From positions 4,112,001 through 4,176,000 of the forward strand of contig NZ_CP108093.1 in assembly GCF_036188265.1 (NCBI RefSeq): a DNA stretch of 64,000 nt. The letters are read 5' to 3'. Both the position numbers and the translations under genes were made by a program. This document shows, one piece after another, positions 51,096-60,453 of the stretch (within the stretch, counting starts at the first letter, position 1; every line of letters starts with the position of its first letter). The notes beneath the pieces were generated by a model that worked only from the letters and a program-made list of their open reading frames with translations, was not told the DNA's origin and did no database searches. This DNA is from Streptomyces sp. NBC_00247. GTDB lineage: Bacteria > Actinomycetota > Actinomycetes > Streptomycetales > Streptomycetaceae.

Positions 51096-53144
51096 ATGGA
51101 CGTGACCGAGGACGTGACCGAGGACGTGACCGAGGCCACCGGCGACAGCGAGGCACGGCGGACCCTGCACCGGGTCTTCGGGTACGAGTCGTTCCGGGGC
51201 GAGCAGGGCGCGATCATCGAACACGTGGTCGCGGGCGGCGACGCCGTCGTGCTGATGCCCACCGGCGGCGGCAAGTCCCTCTGCTACCAGATCCCCGCCC
51301 TGGTCCGCCCCGGCACCGGTATCGTCGTCTCCCCGCTGATCGCCCTCATGCAGGACCAGGTCGACGCCCTGCGCGCGCTGGGCGTCCGGGCCGGCTTCAT
51401 CAACTCCACCCAGGACTTCGACGAGCGCCGCTCCATGGAGGCGCAGTACGTCGCCGGAGAGCTGGACATCCTCTACCTCGCGCCCGAGCGGCTCCGCCTG
51501 GACTCCACGCTCTCGCTGCTCTCCCGGGGCACCGTCTCCGTCTTCGCGATCGACGAGGCGCACTGCGTCGCCCAGTGGGGCCACGACTTCCGCCCCGACT
51601 ACCTCGCCCTCTCCGTCCTCGGCGAACGCTGGCCGGACGTCCCGCGCATCGCCCTCACGGCGACCGCGACGAACGCCACGCACCAGGAGATCACCCGCCG
51701 CCTGGGCATGCCGGACGCGAAGCACTTCGTGGCCAGCTTCGACCGGCCCAACATCCAGTACCGCATCGTCCCGAAGTCCGACCCCAAGAAGCAGCTGCTC
51801 ACCTTCCTCAAGGAGGAGCACACCGGGGACGCGGGCATCGTCTACTGCCTCTCCCGCAATTCCACGGAGAAGACGGCCGAGTACCTCTGCCGCAACGGCA
51901 TCGAGGCCGTGCCGTACCACGCGGGTCTCGACGCAGGGACCCGCGCCACCCACCAGTCCCGCTTCCTGCGCGAGGAGGGGCTCGTCGTCGTCGCGACGAT
52001 CGCCTTCGGCATGGGCATCGACAAGCCGGACGTCCGCTTCGTCGCCCACCTCGACCTCCCCAAGTCCGTCGAGGGGTACTACCAGGAGACCGGCCGCGCC
52101 GGACGTGACGGCGGCCCCTCCACCGCGTGGATGGCGTACGGCCTCCAAGACGTCGTCCAGCAGCGCAAGCTCATCCAGGGCGGCGACGGCGACGAGGCAC
52201 ACCGCCGCCGAGCCTCCGCGCACCTGGACTCGATGCTGGCGCTCTGCGAGACCGTCCAGTGCCGCCGCGCCCAGCTCCTCACCTACTTCGGCCAGGAACC
52301 CACCGCCGCCTCCTGCGGCAACTGCGACACCTGCCTGGTCGCCCCGGAGACCTGGGACGGCACGGTCGTCGCACAGAAGATGCTCTCCACCGTGGTCCGC
52401 CTGAAGCGGGAGCGGAACCAGAAGTTCGGCGCCGGGCAGATCATCGACATCCTGCTGGGCCGCAAGACCGCGAAGGTGATCCAGTTCGACCACGACCAGC
52501 TCTCCGTCTTCGGCATCGGCGAGGAACTGGCCGAGGCCGAGTGGCGTGGAGTCGTCCGCCAGTTGCTCGCTCAGGGCCTGCTCGCCGTGGAAGGGGAGTA
52601 CGGCACCCTCGTACTGACCGACGCCAGCGCCACGGTCCTCGGCCGGGAGCGCGAGGTGCTGCTGCGCAAGGAGCCCAAGCGAGCCACCGAGCGGACGGCG
52701 GCCAAGGGCGAGCGCCGCGCCAAGTCGGCTGCCGCTGCCGCGGATCTGCCCGCGTCCGCCGTGCCCGTCTTCGAGGCACTGCGCGCCTGGCGCGGGGCGA
52801 CGGCGAAGGAACAGGGCGTCCCGGCGTACGTCATCTTCCACGACGCGACCCTGCGCGAGATCGCCACCCTGCACCCCTCGTCCCTGGCCGAGCTGGGCGG
52901 GGTCAGCGGCCTCGGCGAGAAGAAGCTGGCGACCTACGGCGAGGGCGTACTGGAGGTCCTGGCGGGGCTGGGAGCACCCGGCGAAACGCCTGCGGAACGC
53001 CCCGCCGCCGAGACCCCGGTACGGACGCCCGCCAGGACGGCCCCGGAGCCCGCACCGGCCCCCGCCCGCACGGCGGGCCCGGTCGAGCCGTACGCCGAAT
53101 CGGACTTCCGCTGGGACGAGGAGGAGCCCCCGGAGTACGAGTGA
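51096..53144 (+). CDS. recQ: ATP-dependent DNA helicase RecQ
   Basis: A 682-residue helicase. Motifs: Walker A PTGGGKSLCYQIPAL near residue 55, DEAH box in AIDEAHCVAQWGHDFRPDY, ALTATAT, and motif VI YYQETGRAGRDGG. The zinc site has cysteines in LCETVQCRRAQLL and SCGNCDTC. A winged-helix region follows, then an HRDC domain (FEALRAWRGATAKEQGVPAY). The last 50 residues are Pro/Ala-rich. RecQ unwinds DNA 3' to 5' in recombination repair. ATG at 51096 opens with three copies of DVTE. It is separated from nuo by a terminator and probably has its own promoter. Confidence 0.95.
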   Translation: MDVTEDVTEDVTEATGDSEARRTLHRVFGYESFRGEQGAIIEHVVAGGDAVVLMPTGGGKSLCYQIPALVRPGTGIVVSPLIALMQDQVDALRALGVRAGFINSTQDFDERRSMEAQYVAGELDILYLAPERLRLDSTLSLLSRGTVSVFAIDEAHCVAQWGHDFRPDYLALSVLGERWPDVPRIALTATATNATHQEITRRLGMPDAKHFVASFDRPNIQYRIVPKSDPKKQLLTFLKEEHTGDAGIVYCLSRNSTEKTAEYLCRNGIEAVPYHAGLDAGTRATHQSRFLREEGLVVVATIAFGMGIDKPDVRFVAHLDLPKSVEGYYQETGRAGRDGGPSTAWMAYGLQDVVQQRKLIQGGDGDEAHRRRASAHLDSMLALCETVQCRRAQLLTYFGQEPTAASCGNCDTCLVAPETWDGTVVAQKMLSTVVRLKRERNQKFGAGQIIDILLGRKTAKVIQFDHDQLSVFGIGEELAEAEWRGVVRQLLAQGLLAVEGEYGTLVLTDASATVLGREREVLLRKEPKRATERTAAKGERRAKSAAAAADLPASAVPVFEALRAWRGATAKEQGVPAYVIFHDATLREIATLHPSSLAELGGVSGLGEKKLATYGEGVLEVLAGLGAPGETPAERPAAETPVRTPARTAPEPAPAPARTAGPVEPYAESDFRWDEEEPPEYE

Positions 53145-53330
53145 GCCGGGGCGGGCGAGGGGACGGCGGACCCGGAGCTACTCCGGCTCCACCGGCCTGC
53201 GCGGCGGCAGGATCGCCGTGAGATCCGGGTCGATCGGAAGGGCACGGAGACCTTCAGCCGGTCGTGGAAGATCGAGGGCCGCGCCACCGCCCGGGCCGCG
53301 GCCGGCCGCCTCACCCCGTCTCACCCCGTC

Positions 53331-54572
53331 TCACCCCGCCGCCACGACCGTCCCCGTCACCTCGCCGAGCCCCACCCGGGTGCCGTGGGGGCCCGGCGCC
53401 CACGCGGTGAGGGTCACCGTGTCGCCGTCCTCCAGGAAGGTCCGGGCCCCCCCGGGCAGGTCGAGCGGGTCGCGGCCGTTCCAGGTCAGCTCCAGCAGGG
53501 AACCGCGCTGGTGCGGCTCGGGCCCGCTCACCGTGCCGGAGCCGTAGAGGTCGCCGGTGCGCAGCGAGGCGCCGTTCACCGTCATCTGCGCCAGCTGCTG
53601 GGCCGCCGTCCAGTACATGGTGGAGAACGGCGGTTCGGCGACCGGCTTCCCGTTGATCGCGACGGAGATCCGCAGGTCGATGCCGCCCGGCTCCTCCTCG
53701 TCCGCGTCGTCGAGGTACGGCAGGAGTGCGGCGTCCCGGGCGGGCGGGGCGGTCCGGGCCGCGTCCAGCGCCTCCAGCGGGGTCACCCACGCGGAGACGG
53801 AGGTGGCGAAGGACTTGCCGAGGAACGGGCCGAGCGGGACGTACTCCCAGGCCTGGATGTCGCGTGCCGACCAGTCGTTGAGCAGCTGGACACCGAAGAC
53901 GTGCTCGCGGAAGTCGGCCAGTGGCACCGCCGTGCCCTGCGCGGACGGCACCCCCACCACGAAGCCGACCTCGGCCTCGATGTCCAGTTTCACCGAGGGC
54001 CCGAAGACGGGCGCCGCGTCGGTGGGCGCCTTGCGCTGCCCCGACGGGCGCACCACGTCCGTACCGGAGACCACGACCGTGCCGGCCCGGCCGTGATAAC
54101 CGATCGGCAGGTGCTTCCAGTTGGGCGTCAGCGCGGCACCGTCCGGGCGGAAGATCCGGCCCACGTTGGTGGCGTGGTGCTCGCTGGCGTAGAAGTCGAC
54201 GTAGTCGGCGACCTCGTACGGCAGATGGAGCGTCACCGCGTCGACCGGGTGGAGCAGCGGCTCCAGTTCGACGCGGTGCGAGGGGACGGTCAGCCAGCCG
54301 GTGAGCGCCCGCCGCACGTCCCGCCACGCGGTGCGCCCGGCCGCGAGGAGCGGCATCAGGCTGGGCCGGTCCAGCAGCCCGGCGTACGGGGAGCCGAGGG
54401 CGTGGGCCGCCGCCCCGGCGTCCAGCACGTGCGAGCCGATCCGGACACCGACCCGCCGCCGGGCGGGGTCGCCGGACGGGCCGGCGGGGAGCGAGAACAC
54501 GCCGTACGGGAGGTTGTGCGGGCCGAAGGGGTCGCCCTCGTCGGTGTCGAGCGGGCTGCTCTGCTCGGGCAT
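53331..54572 (-). CDS. fahA: fumarylacetoacetase
   Basis: A 413-residue enzyme that cleaves fumarylacetoacetate to fumarate and acetoacetate, the last step of tyrosine breakdown. The N-terminal SH3-like domain has FGPHNLPYGVFS. The catalytic domain has YVDFYASEHHATNVGRIFR (metal-binding Asp and His), KLDIEAEVGFVVGV, and LLNDWSARDIQAWEYVPLGP with FLGKSFATSVSAWVTPLEAL nearby. Length is right (human 419). ATG at 54572 is the start. Its stop lies in a run of three 10-bp repeats (53311-53340). Confidence 0.95.
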   Translation of the reverse strand: MPEQSSPLDTDEGDPFGPHNLPYGVFSLPAGPSGDPARRRVGVRIGSHVLDAGAAAHALGSPYAGLLDRPSLMPLLAAGRTAWRDVRRALTGWLTVPSHRVELEPLLHPVDAVTLHLPYEVADYVDFYASEHHATNVGRIFRPDGAALTPNWKHLPIGYHGRAGTVVVSGTDVVRPSGQRKAPTDAAPVFGPSVKLDIEAEVGFVVGVPSAQGTAVPLADFREHVFGVQLLNDWSARDIQAWEYVPLGPFLGKSFATSVSAWVTPLEALDAARTAPPARDAALLPYLDDADEEEPGGIDLRISVAINGKPVAEPPFSTMYWTAAQQLAQMTVNGASLRTGDLYGSGTVSGPEPHQRGSLLELTWNGRDPLDLPGGARTFLEDGDTVTLTAWAPGPHGTRVGLGEVTGTVVAAG

Positions 54573-54720
54573 GGGGTGCTGCCTCGCTTTCCAGTCGCGT
54601 CGGAGACACGTCGCTCAGGACCACGTTACGTCCGTGTGGCGCGGTCGTGTCCGCAAGCGGGCCTCGTACCCCGGGTGTTCGCCCGCACTCCGGCGCTCCG
54701 CGGGGTGCGCGGACTGCCCG

Positions 54721-56715
54721 TCAGCCCGCCGTGCGCGGGACGCGCTTCTCCCAGGTGCGGTGGAAGACGATCTCGTCGCCGTCCTTGCAGATCACCTCGT
54801 TGGAGGTGAGGAAGTGCGTCGCGTCCGCACCGGTCCGGGAGCGGGTCGTGATCTCCGTCCGCCAGGCCGTCTCCGGCCGGTGCAACAGGACCGTCCGCTC
54901 CGACCGGGCCCGCGCCGACAGCGGGTCGTCCTGCTGGATCGTGAAGGTGTCGAGGGCGTCCTCGGTGATCTCCAGCCCGTCCGGGTGGAACCGCGTCCCG
55001 CCCGGACTCGGGTCGGCCTCCAGCCGCCACTCGCCCCGGGCGAGGTCCCGGACGATGCGCCGCTCCGGGCGCTCCCCGTCCAGGGTGGCCGGTACGGCCT
55101 CGCCGAGCGGCTCGGCCTGTTCGGGCTCCCCGAAGACGGGGGCGGGGTCCGCGGTGGGCCGGCGGACCGGGAGCTCCACCAGGCTGCCGTCCGCCTGGAG
55201 CGTGAACCCCGCCGAGTCGGCCTGCGGCCAGACCCAGGGCCAGTACGAGGAGGAGACGGCCAGCCGGATGCGGTGGCCGGGCGCGAACGCGTGCCCGATG
55301 CCCCCGAGTTCGAAGGTGACGTCCTCGGTCGTCCCGGGCGGCCAGTCCTCGGCCCGGTCGCGGCCGTGGCGGCCGGCCAGATTGAGGGCACCCCGGGTGA
55401 CGAGGGCGGAGGAGCCGTCCGGCGCCACGTCGCAGAGCCGGGCCACGACCTGGCCGCGCGGCACGGCCAGGGTCAGCCGCAACCGCACCCGGGGACGGCC
55501 CAGGATCTCGACGGGCGCCCCCTCCACCGGAAACTCGAAGGCGACCGACTTGGCGTCCTCGTCGCGCTGGTCGGGCGGCAGGTCGGCGTCGTTCCCGCAC
55601 GGCGAGAACCGGCCCGCGTCCAGCCCGGTCTGCTGCGGCGAGCGGACGATCCGGCCACCGCCCCGCAGGGCGTACGCCACCGGGGTGATGCTCTCCGAGG
55701 GCCAGGTACCGTCCCCGACCCAGCGGCCGGGCAGCGTCTCGTACCGGGTGGCGGGCGGGTGGGAGCCGCTGATCCAGGACCGCAGCAGAGGCTCGCTCAT
55801 CACCCCCGTCTCCTTCTCCTTCAGATGCTGGTCCCACCAGCGCAGCGTCTCCTGGAGGAAACCGATGGCCGGGCCGGGCGCCCGGCCCCGGTCCGGGTAC
55901 TGGTGCGGCCACGGCCCGATCAGCCCGCGCACCCGGGACGGGTCCAGGTGCTCGACGAGCCGCAGCACGGTGTCCCGGTACGGATCGTGCCAGCCGCCCA
56001 CCGCGAGGACCGCCGCCCGGATCGCCCCGTACTCCTCGCGGACGCTGCCGCGCGCCCAGTAGCCGTCCCGGGTCTGATGGGCCAGCCAGGTGTGGACGAC
56101 GGGGTCGAGGGACTCCAGCCGGCCGAGCCACATCTCTTTCCAGCCATCCCCGACGATCTCGGGGTCCGGCGGCTCGGAGGCGGCGGCGAGCAGGCCGGCG
56201 GCCCGGGCGTGCAGGTCCGAGGCGAGGACCGAGCCGCCCCAGTACGCGCCGCCGTTGTCGTACCCGTCGTCCGTGGAGCACACCGCGACGACCGCCCGCA
56301 GCGCGTCCGGGGCCACCGCGGCGAGCCGGAGCGAGGCGGAGCCGCCCCAGGAGATGCCGAACATCCCGACCCGGCCCGAGCACCACTCCCGCTGCGCCAG
56401 CCAGTGGATGACCGCCACCCCGTCGGCCACTCCGGCGTCCCCGTACGCGTCCCCCGGCAGACCTCCGCTGTTGCCGTGGCCCCGCACGTCCACCCGTACC
56501 GAGGCGTAGCCGTGACCCGCGTACCAGGGGTGCCGCTGCCGGTCGCGGGGCGCCGTCCCGTCGCCGAGCCGGTGCGGCAGGTACTCCAGCAGCGCGGGGA
56601 CCGGCTCGTCGGTGAGGGGCCGCCACACGCGCGCGTACAGCTCGGTGCCGTCCGGCAGCGGGACGCGGAGGTCCTCGCGGACGGTCTCGTACGGGAAATC
56701 GGTCCGGATGTGCAT
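54721..56715 (-). CDS. CocE/NonD family hydrolase
   Basis: A 664-residue serine hydrolase of the cocaine esterase/X-Pro dipeptidyl-peptidase group. The alpha/beta-hydrolase domain has VRVDVRGHGNSGGLPGD, nucleophile Ser122 in GMFGISWGGSASLR, an Asp candidate in GGWHDPYRDT and a His candidate in IGPWPHQYPDRG. The C-terminal half is the jelly-roll domain of the family (VRLRLTLAVPRGQVVARLCD). It hydrolyses esters or amides; the substrate is unknown. The frame is open far upstream, but ATG at 56715 matches the family N-terminus. It is divergent from the polyprenyl synthase. Confidence 0.88.
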   Translation of the reverse strand: MHIRTDFPYETVREDLRVPLPDGTELYARVWRPLTDEPVPALLEYLPHRLGDGTAPRDRQRHPWYAGHGYASVRVDVRGHGNSGGLPGDAYGDAGVADGVAVIHWLAQREWCSGRVGMFGISWGGSASLRLAAVAPDALRAVVAVCSTDDGYDNGGAYWGGSVLASDLHARAAGLLAAASEPPDPEIVGDGWKEMWLGRLESLDPVVHTWLAHQTRDGYWARGSVREEYGAIRAAVLAVGGWHDPYRDTVLRLVEHLDPSRVRGLIGPWPHQYPDRGRAPGPAIGFLQETLRWWDQHLKEKETGVMSEPLLRSWISGSHPPATRYETLPGRWVGDGTWPSESITPVAYALRGGGRIVRSPQQTGLDAGRFSPCGNDADLPPDQRDEDAKSVAFEFPVEGAPVEILGRPRVRLRLTLAVPRGQVVARLCDVAPDGSSALVTRGALNLAGRHGRDRAEDWPPGTTEDVTFELGGIGHAFAPGHRIRLAVSSSYWPWVWPQADSAGFTLQADGSLVELPVRRPTADPAPVFGEPEQAEPLGEAVPATLDGERPERRIVRDLARGEWRLEADPSPGGTRFHPDGLEITEDALDTFTIQQDDPLSARARSERTVLLHRPETAWRTEITTRSRTGADATHFLTSNEVICKDGDEIVFHRTWEKRVPRTAG

Positions 56716-56934
56716 GGCGTACCTCGGTGTACGGGGCCGGAGGCCCGGGGGACCGGCGGTCTCCGCACGGTGCGACAAAGCGGCAACTCGTGATCGTATG
56801 AGCCGATCCCGAACATACCGGCGGTGGCGGGAAGCCGCCCACGGTGATCCAAAGGGGACCGGATACGCTGGCATGAGTGAAGACAGCCGACAGATCGACA
56901 TTCGTGTGATCGTCAGCAGACAGGAGACCCTCTC

Positions 56935-57945
56935 GTGACCGTCGTCGGGCCGTTCGGGCTGCGCGTGCGGGACCAGGCTCTTGAGGCCGAGGTCCAGACC
57001 GGCCTGGCCGCTGTCGAGGCCGGGCTTCTCGATGCCACCAAGAGTGACGTCCCCTTCATCACGGAAGCCGCGCAGCACTTGGTGCGGGCCGGAGGCAAAC
57101 GGTTCCGGCCCCTGCTGGTGATGCTGGCGTCCCAGTTCGGCGACTCCGACGCCCCCGGCGTCGTGCCCTCCGCCGTCGTGGTCGAACTGACCCACCTGGC
57201 GACGCTGTACCACGACGACGTGATGGACGAGGCCGAGGTCCGCCGCGGGGTGGACAGCGCCAACGCCCGCTGGGGCAACTCCGTCGCCCTGCTCACCGGT
57301 GACTTCCTCTTCGCCCGCGCCTCGCACATCCTCTCCGACCTCGGTCCGGAGGCCGTCCGCATCCAGGCCGAGGCTTTCGAACGGCTGGTCACCGGACAGA
57401 TCCTGGAGACGGTCGGCCCGCGCGACGGCCGTGACCCGGTCGACCACTACATGGACGTCCTCAGCGGCAAGACCGGCTCGCTGATGGCCGTCTCCGGACG
57501 GTTCGGCGCCCTCATGTCCGGCGCCGACGAGAAGACCGTCGACGTACTCACCCAGTACGGCGAGCGGCTCGGGGTCGCCTTCCAACTCGCCGACGACGTC
57601 CTCGACATCGCCTCCGACTCCCACGAGTCCGGCAAGACCCCCGGCACGGACCTGCGCGAGGGCATCGCCACCCTGCCGGTCCTGCTGCTGCGCGCCCAGG
57701 CCGCCGCGGACGGCAAGCCGGACGACCTGGAGCTGGTGGAGCTGCTCGACGGCGACCTCGCCGACGACGCCCGCCTCGCCGAGGCGCTGCGCCGGCTGCG
57801 CGTCCACCCGGCGCTGGAGCAGGCCCGCCGCGACACCATCCGGTACGCCGAGGAGGCCAGGGCGGCTCTCACCCCGCTGCCCGACTGCTACGCCAAGTCG
57901 GCGCTCGCCGAACTGTGCGACCTCGTGGTGCACCGGGCGGGCTGA
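56935..57945 (+). CDS. long-chain polyprenyl diphosphate synthase
   Basis: A 336-residue trans-isoprenyl synthase that extends allylic diphosphate with isopentenyl diphosphate. Both Asp-rich motifs are present: DDVMD at residues 94-98 and DDVLD at 220-224, and GGKRFRPLL near 53. The residue five positions before the first motif is a small alanine, which permits long products. This fits the menaquinone side chain (Streptomyces use mostly MK-9), and position beyond nuo in a quinone-rich region supports that. GTG start at 56935 follows caggagaccctctc. Confidence 0.92.
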   Translation: MTVVGPFGLRVRDQALEAEVQTGLAAVEAGLLDATKSDVPFITEAAQHLVRAGGKRFRPLLVMLASQFGDSDAPGVVPSAVVVELTHLATLYHDDVMDEAEVRRGVDSANARWGNSVALLTGDFLFARASHILSDLGPEAVRIQAEAFERLVTGQILETVGPRDGRDPVDHYMDVLSGKTGSLMAVSGRFGALMSGADEKTVDVLTQYGERLGVAFQLADDVLDIASDSHESGKTPGTDLREGIATLPVLLLRAQAAADGKPDDLELVELLDGDLADDARLAEALRRLRVHPALEQARRDTIRYAEEARAALTPLPDCYAKSALAELCDLVVHRAG

Positions 57946-57955
57946 CGCCCCGTCG

Positions 57956-57989
57956 ACGCCACCCCTCCGGGTAAACCCCGGGGTGGCGT
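57956..57989 (+). terminator. terminator after the polyprenyl synthase
   Basis: Ten-bp inverted repeat (57956-57965 and 57980-57989) with an inner GGG/CCC extension, 10 bases after the stop. Confidence 0.75.
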
Positions 57990-58059
57990 ACCTCCGGTGG
58001 AGTGACGTCATACCCGAGCCGTACGCGGGGTTGATTCCGCGGACTGACGCGTGAGTCCG

Positions 58060-58107
58060 CCCGATGAGGTCAGATGGAGAACAACCACTCCTCCTGACCT
58101 CATCGGG
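58060..58107 (+). promoter_or_regulatory. inverted repeat in the leader of the LolA-fold gene
   Basis: Perfect 14-bp arms (58060-58073 and 58094-58107) around a 20-base loop, ending 73 bases before the ATG at 58181. It may be an operator or an mRNA structure. A TGACGTCA palindrome is at 58003-58010. Confidence 0.6.
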
Positions 58108-58180
58108 TGAGAAGCGCGGCAGGGAGTGGACGAGCGCGACCGTAGTGACGGAAGCCGCCGACCACGGAGGTAGGGCACAC

Positions 58181-59443
58181 ATGGCACCCATCGACAGCTC
58201 GGACAACCACGGCGGGACCACCGGCAATCCCGCCGGAGCGGCCACCCGCGCCGACCGGCTCCGCCGGAAGGCATCACGCACCGTCGTCCCCGTCGCGGTG
58301 GCGGGGGTGGCCGCCGCGACCATCGGACTCGTCCCCGCACTCGCCGACAGCGGCGACCCCGACCTGCCGAAGATCACCGCGCGGGAACTCGTCGCGAAGA
58401 TCGCAGCCTCGGACACCCAGCGGATCTCCGGCACCGTGAAGATCACCACCGACCTCGGTATCCCCTCGCTCGGCGGCCTCGCCGGCTCACTCGGCCAGGG
58501 CACGGAGGGAGCCGGCGCCGCACCCGAGGACCGGCTGACCGAGCTCGCCTCGGGCACGCACACCCTGAAGGTGGCCGCCGACGGCCCTGACAAGCAGCGG
58601 CTGACGATCCTCCAGAACTCCTCGGAGTACAGCCTGATCCACAACGGCGACCAGGTCTGGGCCTACGACAGTGGCTCCGACGAGGTCTTCCACGCCCAGA
58701 CGGGCGCCGCCGGGCACACGGACAGCCGCAGCCGGGGCGCGGCGGAGGGCACGCCCCAGCAGTTCGCCGACGAGGCCCTGAAGGCGGTCGGCGACACCAC
58801 GTCGGTCACCGTCGACGGCACCGTGCGGGTGGCCGGGCGCGACGCGTACCAACTGCTCATCAAGCCGAAGCAGTCCGGCTCCACCATCGGCTCCGTACGG
58901 ATCGCGGTGGACGCGGACAACGGCGTACCGCTGCGGTTCACCCTGAGCCCCCGTTCCGGCGGGAAGGCGGCCGTCAACGTCGGCTTCACCAAGGTGGACT
59001 TCGACGAGCCCGCCGCCTCGTCCTTCGACTTCACCCCGCCCAAGGGCGCCAAGGTGACCGAGGCAGGGGACGCCGCGGACCAGGAGGCGGCCGGTCAGGG
59101 CGGCGGGCCCCTCGCGGACCTGCTGCCGGGCGGCCTCGGCGGGCTGGAGGGCACCGGCGGTGCCGGGAGCGCGGGGAGCGCCGGGAACCTGAAGACGAAG
59201 ACGGTGGGGGAGGGCTGGACCACGATCCTGCGGGCCGAAGTGCCCGGCGGCGAGGGCCTGTCGTCGGCGAAGGACAGCTCTTCCCTGCTCGACGCCTTCG
59301 GCGACAAGACCTCGGGGAAGTTCGGCTCCGGCACGGTCTTCAGCACGCGCCTGGTGAACGCCCTCATCACCGATCAGGGCAAGGTCTACGTCGGCGCGGT
59401 CACCCGGGACGCCCTCGTACGGGCGGCGAACGCCGACCGTTAG
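58181..59443 (+). CDS. exported LolA-fold/DUF2092-like protein
   Basis: A 420-residue exported protein. An N-terminal Arg-rich segment (DRLRRKASRTVVPVAV) and hydrophobic stretch VAVAGVAAATIGLVPALADS form a signal peptide. The rest resembles the LolA/LppX fold used for binding lipids: ITARELVAKIAASDTQRISG, LTILQNSSEYSLIHNGDQVW and GRDAYQLLIKPKQSG. A Gly/Ala-rich insert (about 305-330) separates this from a short C-terminal part. ATG at 58181 follows ggaggtaggg. It may carry a lipid in the cell envelope, which is inference. Confidence 0.8.
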   Translation: MAPIDSSDNHGGTTGNPAGAATRADRLRRKASRTVVPVAVAGVAAATIGLVPALADSGDPDLPKITARELVAKIAASDTQRISGTVKITTDLGIPSLGGLAGSLGQGTEGAGAAPEDRLTELASGTHTLKVAADGPDKQRLTILQNSSEYSLIHNGDQVWAYDSGSDEVFHAQTGAAGHTDSRSRGAAEGTPQQFADEALKAVGDTTSVTVDGTVRVAGRDAYQLLIKPKQSGSTIGSVRIAVDADNGVPLRFTLSPRSGGKAAVNVGFTKVDFDEPAASSFDFTPPKGAKVTEAGDAADQEAAGQGGGPLADLLPGGLGGLEGTGGAGSAGSAGNLKTKTVGEGWTTILRAEVPGGEGLSSAKDSSSLLDAFGDKTSGKFGSGTVFSTRLVNALITDQGKVYVGAVTRDALVRAANADR

Positions 59444-59593
59444 GGCGTGTGTCGAAGGTCCCGCCTGTCGGCGACGCCCGGCACGCACGGTCGCCGCGTT
59501 GTCGGGATCGGGCTGGATCCAGGATCGGGGTGACCGGCTCCGGGCCGTCCGTACCGTCGGCCGGCCGAGCCGTCCCCCGATCGGCTCGTCGCG

Positions 59594-59620
59594 GCACGAA
59601 CGGCACGAACGGTGCGAACG
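59594..59620 (+). repeat. three tandem 9-bp repeats
   Basis: Units GCACGAACG (59594-59602, 59603-59611) and GTGCGAACG (59612-59620) lie in the gap before the TetR gene. Confidence 0.8.
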
Positions 59621-59721
59621 GCGGAGTCGACACGGTACGTTCCGTTTCCGCCTCGCTCATGTTCGACTTTTGGCGACGACCTGTCAACAAGGAGCGGTGA
59701 GAGGCGCCCTATGCTCACGGA

Positions 59722-60354
59722 ATGAGCGCATTGCCGAGTTCTGTGCGACGCAGCGAACGGTCCCGACGCGCGATCCTGGAGGCGGCCCTGGAGCTCTGCA
59801 CGGAGAGGGGCTACGGGCGCGTGACGGTGGAGGCCATCGCCGCCCGTGCCGGTGTCAGCAAGAAGACGATCTACCGGTGGTGGCCGGCGAAGAGCGGCAT
59901 CCTGATGGAGATCTTCACCGATGTCCTGTCCGACGCCGCCCCGTTCGCCGACACCGGGGACATCGAGGCCGATCTGCGCGTACACATCGGACTGGCGGTA
60001 CGGCTCCTCGGATCGCCCCCGTACGGACCGGCGTACGCGGGCATACTCTCCGAGCTCCACCACGACGACGAGCTCGCGCGGGACCTCGCCGAGCGGGTCG
60101 TCGACCCACGGGTCGAACTGGCGGTCACCCTGCTCACGCGCGCCCAGGAACGGGGCCAGATCCGTGCGGACGCCGATCCGCGGCTGATGGTGGAGCTGCT
60201 CTACGGCCCGGTCTACTACCGCCACGTCCTGCGCAAACCGCCCCAGGACGAGGCGACGATCGCCGCACTGGTCGCCGTGGTGCTGCGCGGGCCCGGCGCG
60301 GTGGCGGGCGGGGAGCCGGGTGCGGAGGCGGAGGCGGTGGCGGGCCTCGCCTGA
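59722..60354 (+). CDS. TetR/AcrR family transcriptional regulator
   Basis: A 210-residue regulator. N-terminal helix-turn-helix: RRAILEAALELCTERGYGRV then VEAIAARAGVSKKTIYRWWP at about residues 34-53. A TetR C-terminal ligand domain follows (LLGSPPYGPAYAGILSEL and DPRLMVELLYGPVYYRHVL). The effector is unknown. ATG at 59722 has ggagcgg about 18 bases upstream, rather far. No divergent target gene lies next to it, so targets may be elsewhere or include itself. Confidence 0.9.
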   Translation: MSALPSSVRRSERSRRAILEAALELCTERGYGRVTVEAIAARAGVSKKTIYRWWPAKSGILMEIFTDVLSDAAPFADTGDIEADLRVHIGLAVRLLGSPPYGPAYAGILSELHHDDELARDLAERVVDPRVELAVTLLTRAQERGQIRADADPRLMVELLYGPVYYRHVLRKPPQDEATIAALVAVVLRGPGAVAGGEPGAEAEAVAGLA

Positions 60355-60453
60355 GGGCGGACCCCGCGTGGGCCGCGTGGGCTCCGCCCGGGGTGTGGCC
60401 GGGCCCGACAGCGCCCGTGGGCTCCCCCGGGGTGTGGCAGGTGCGGCAGCGCC

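Noticed and set aside
54721..58644. A 1307-residue minus-strand protein spanning the hydrolase and the polyprenyl synthase locus
   Set aside because: The part beyond 56715 is an antisense shadow of the polyprenyl synthase; family similarity starts at 56715.
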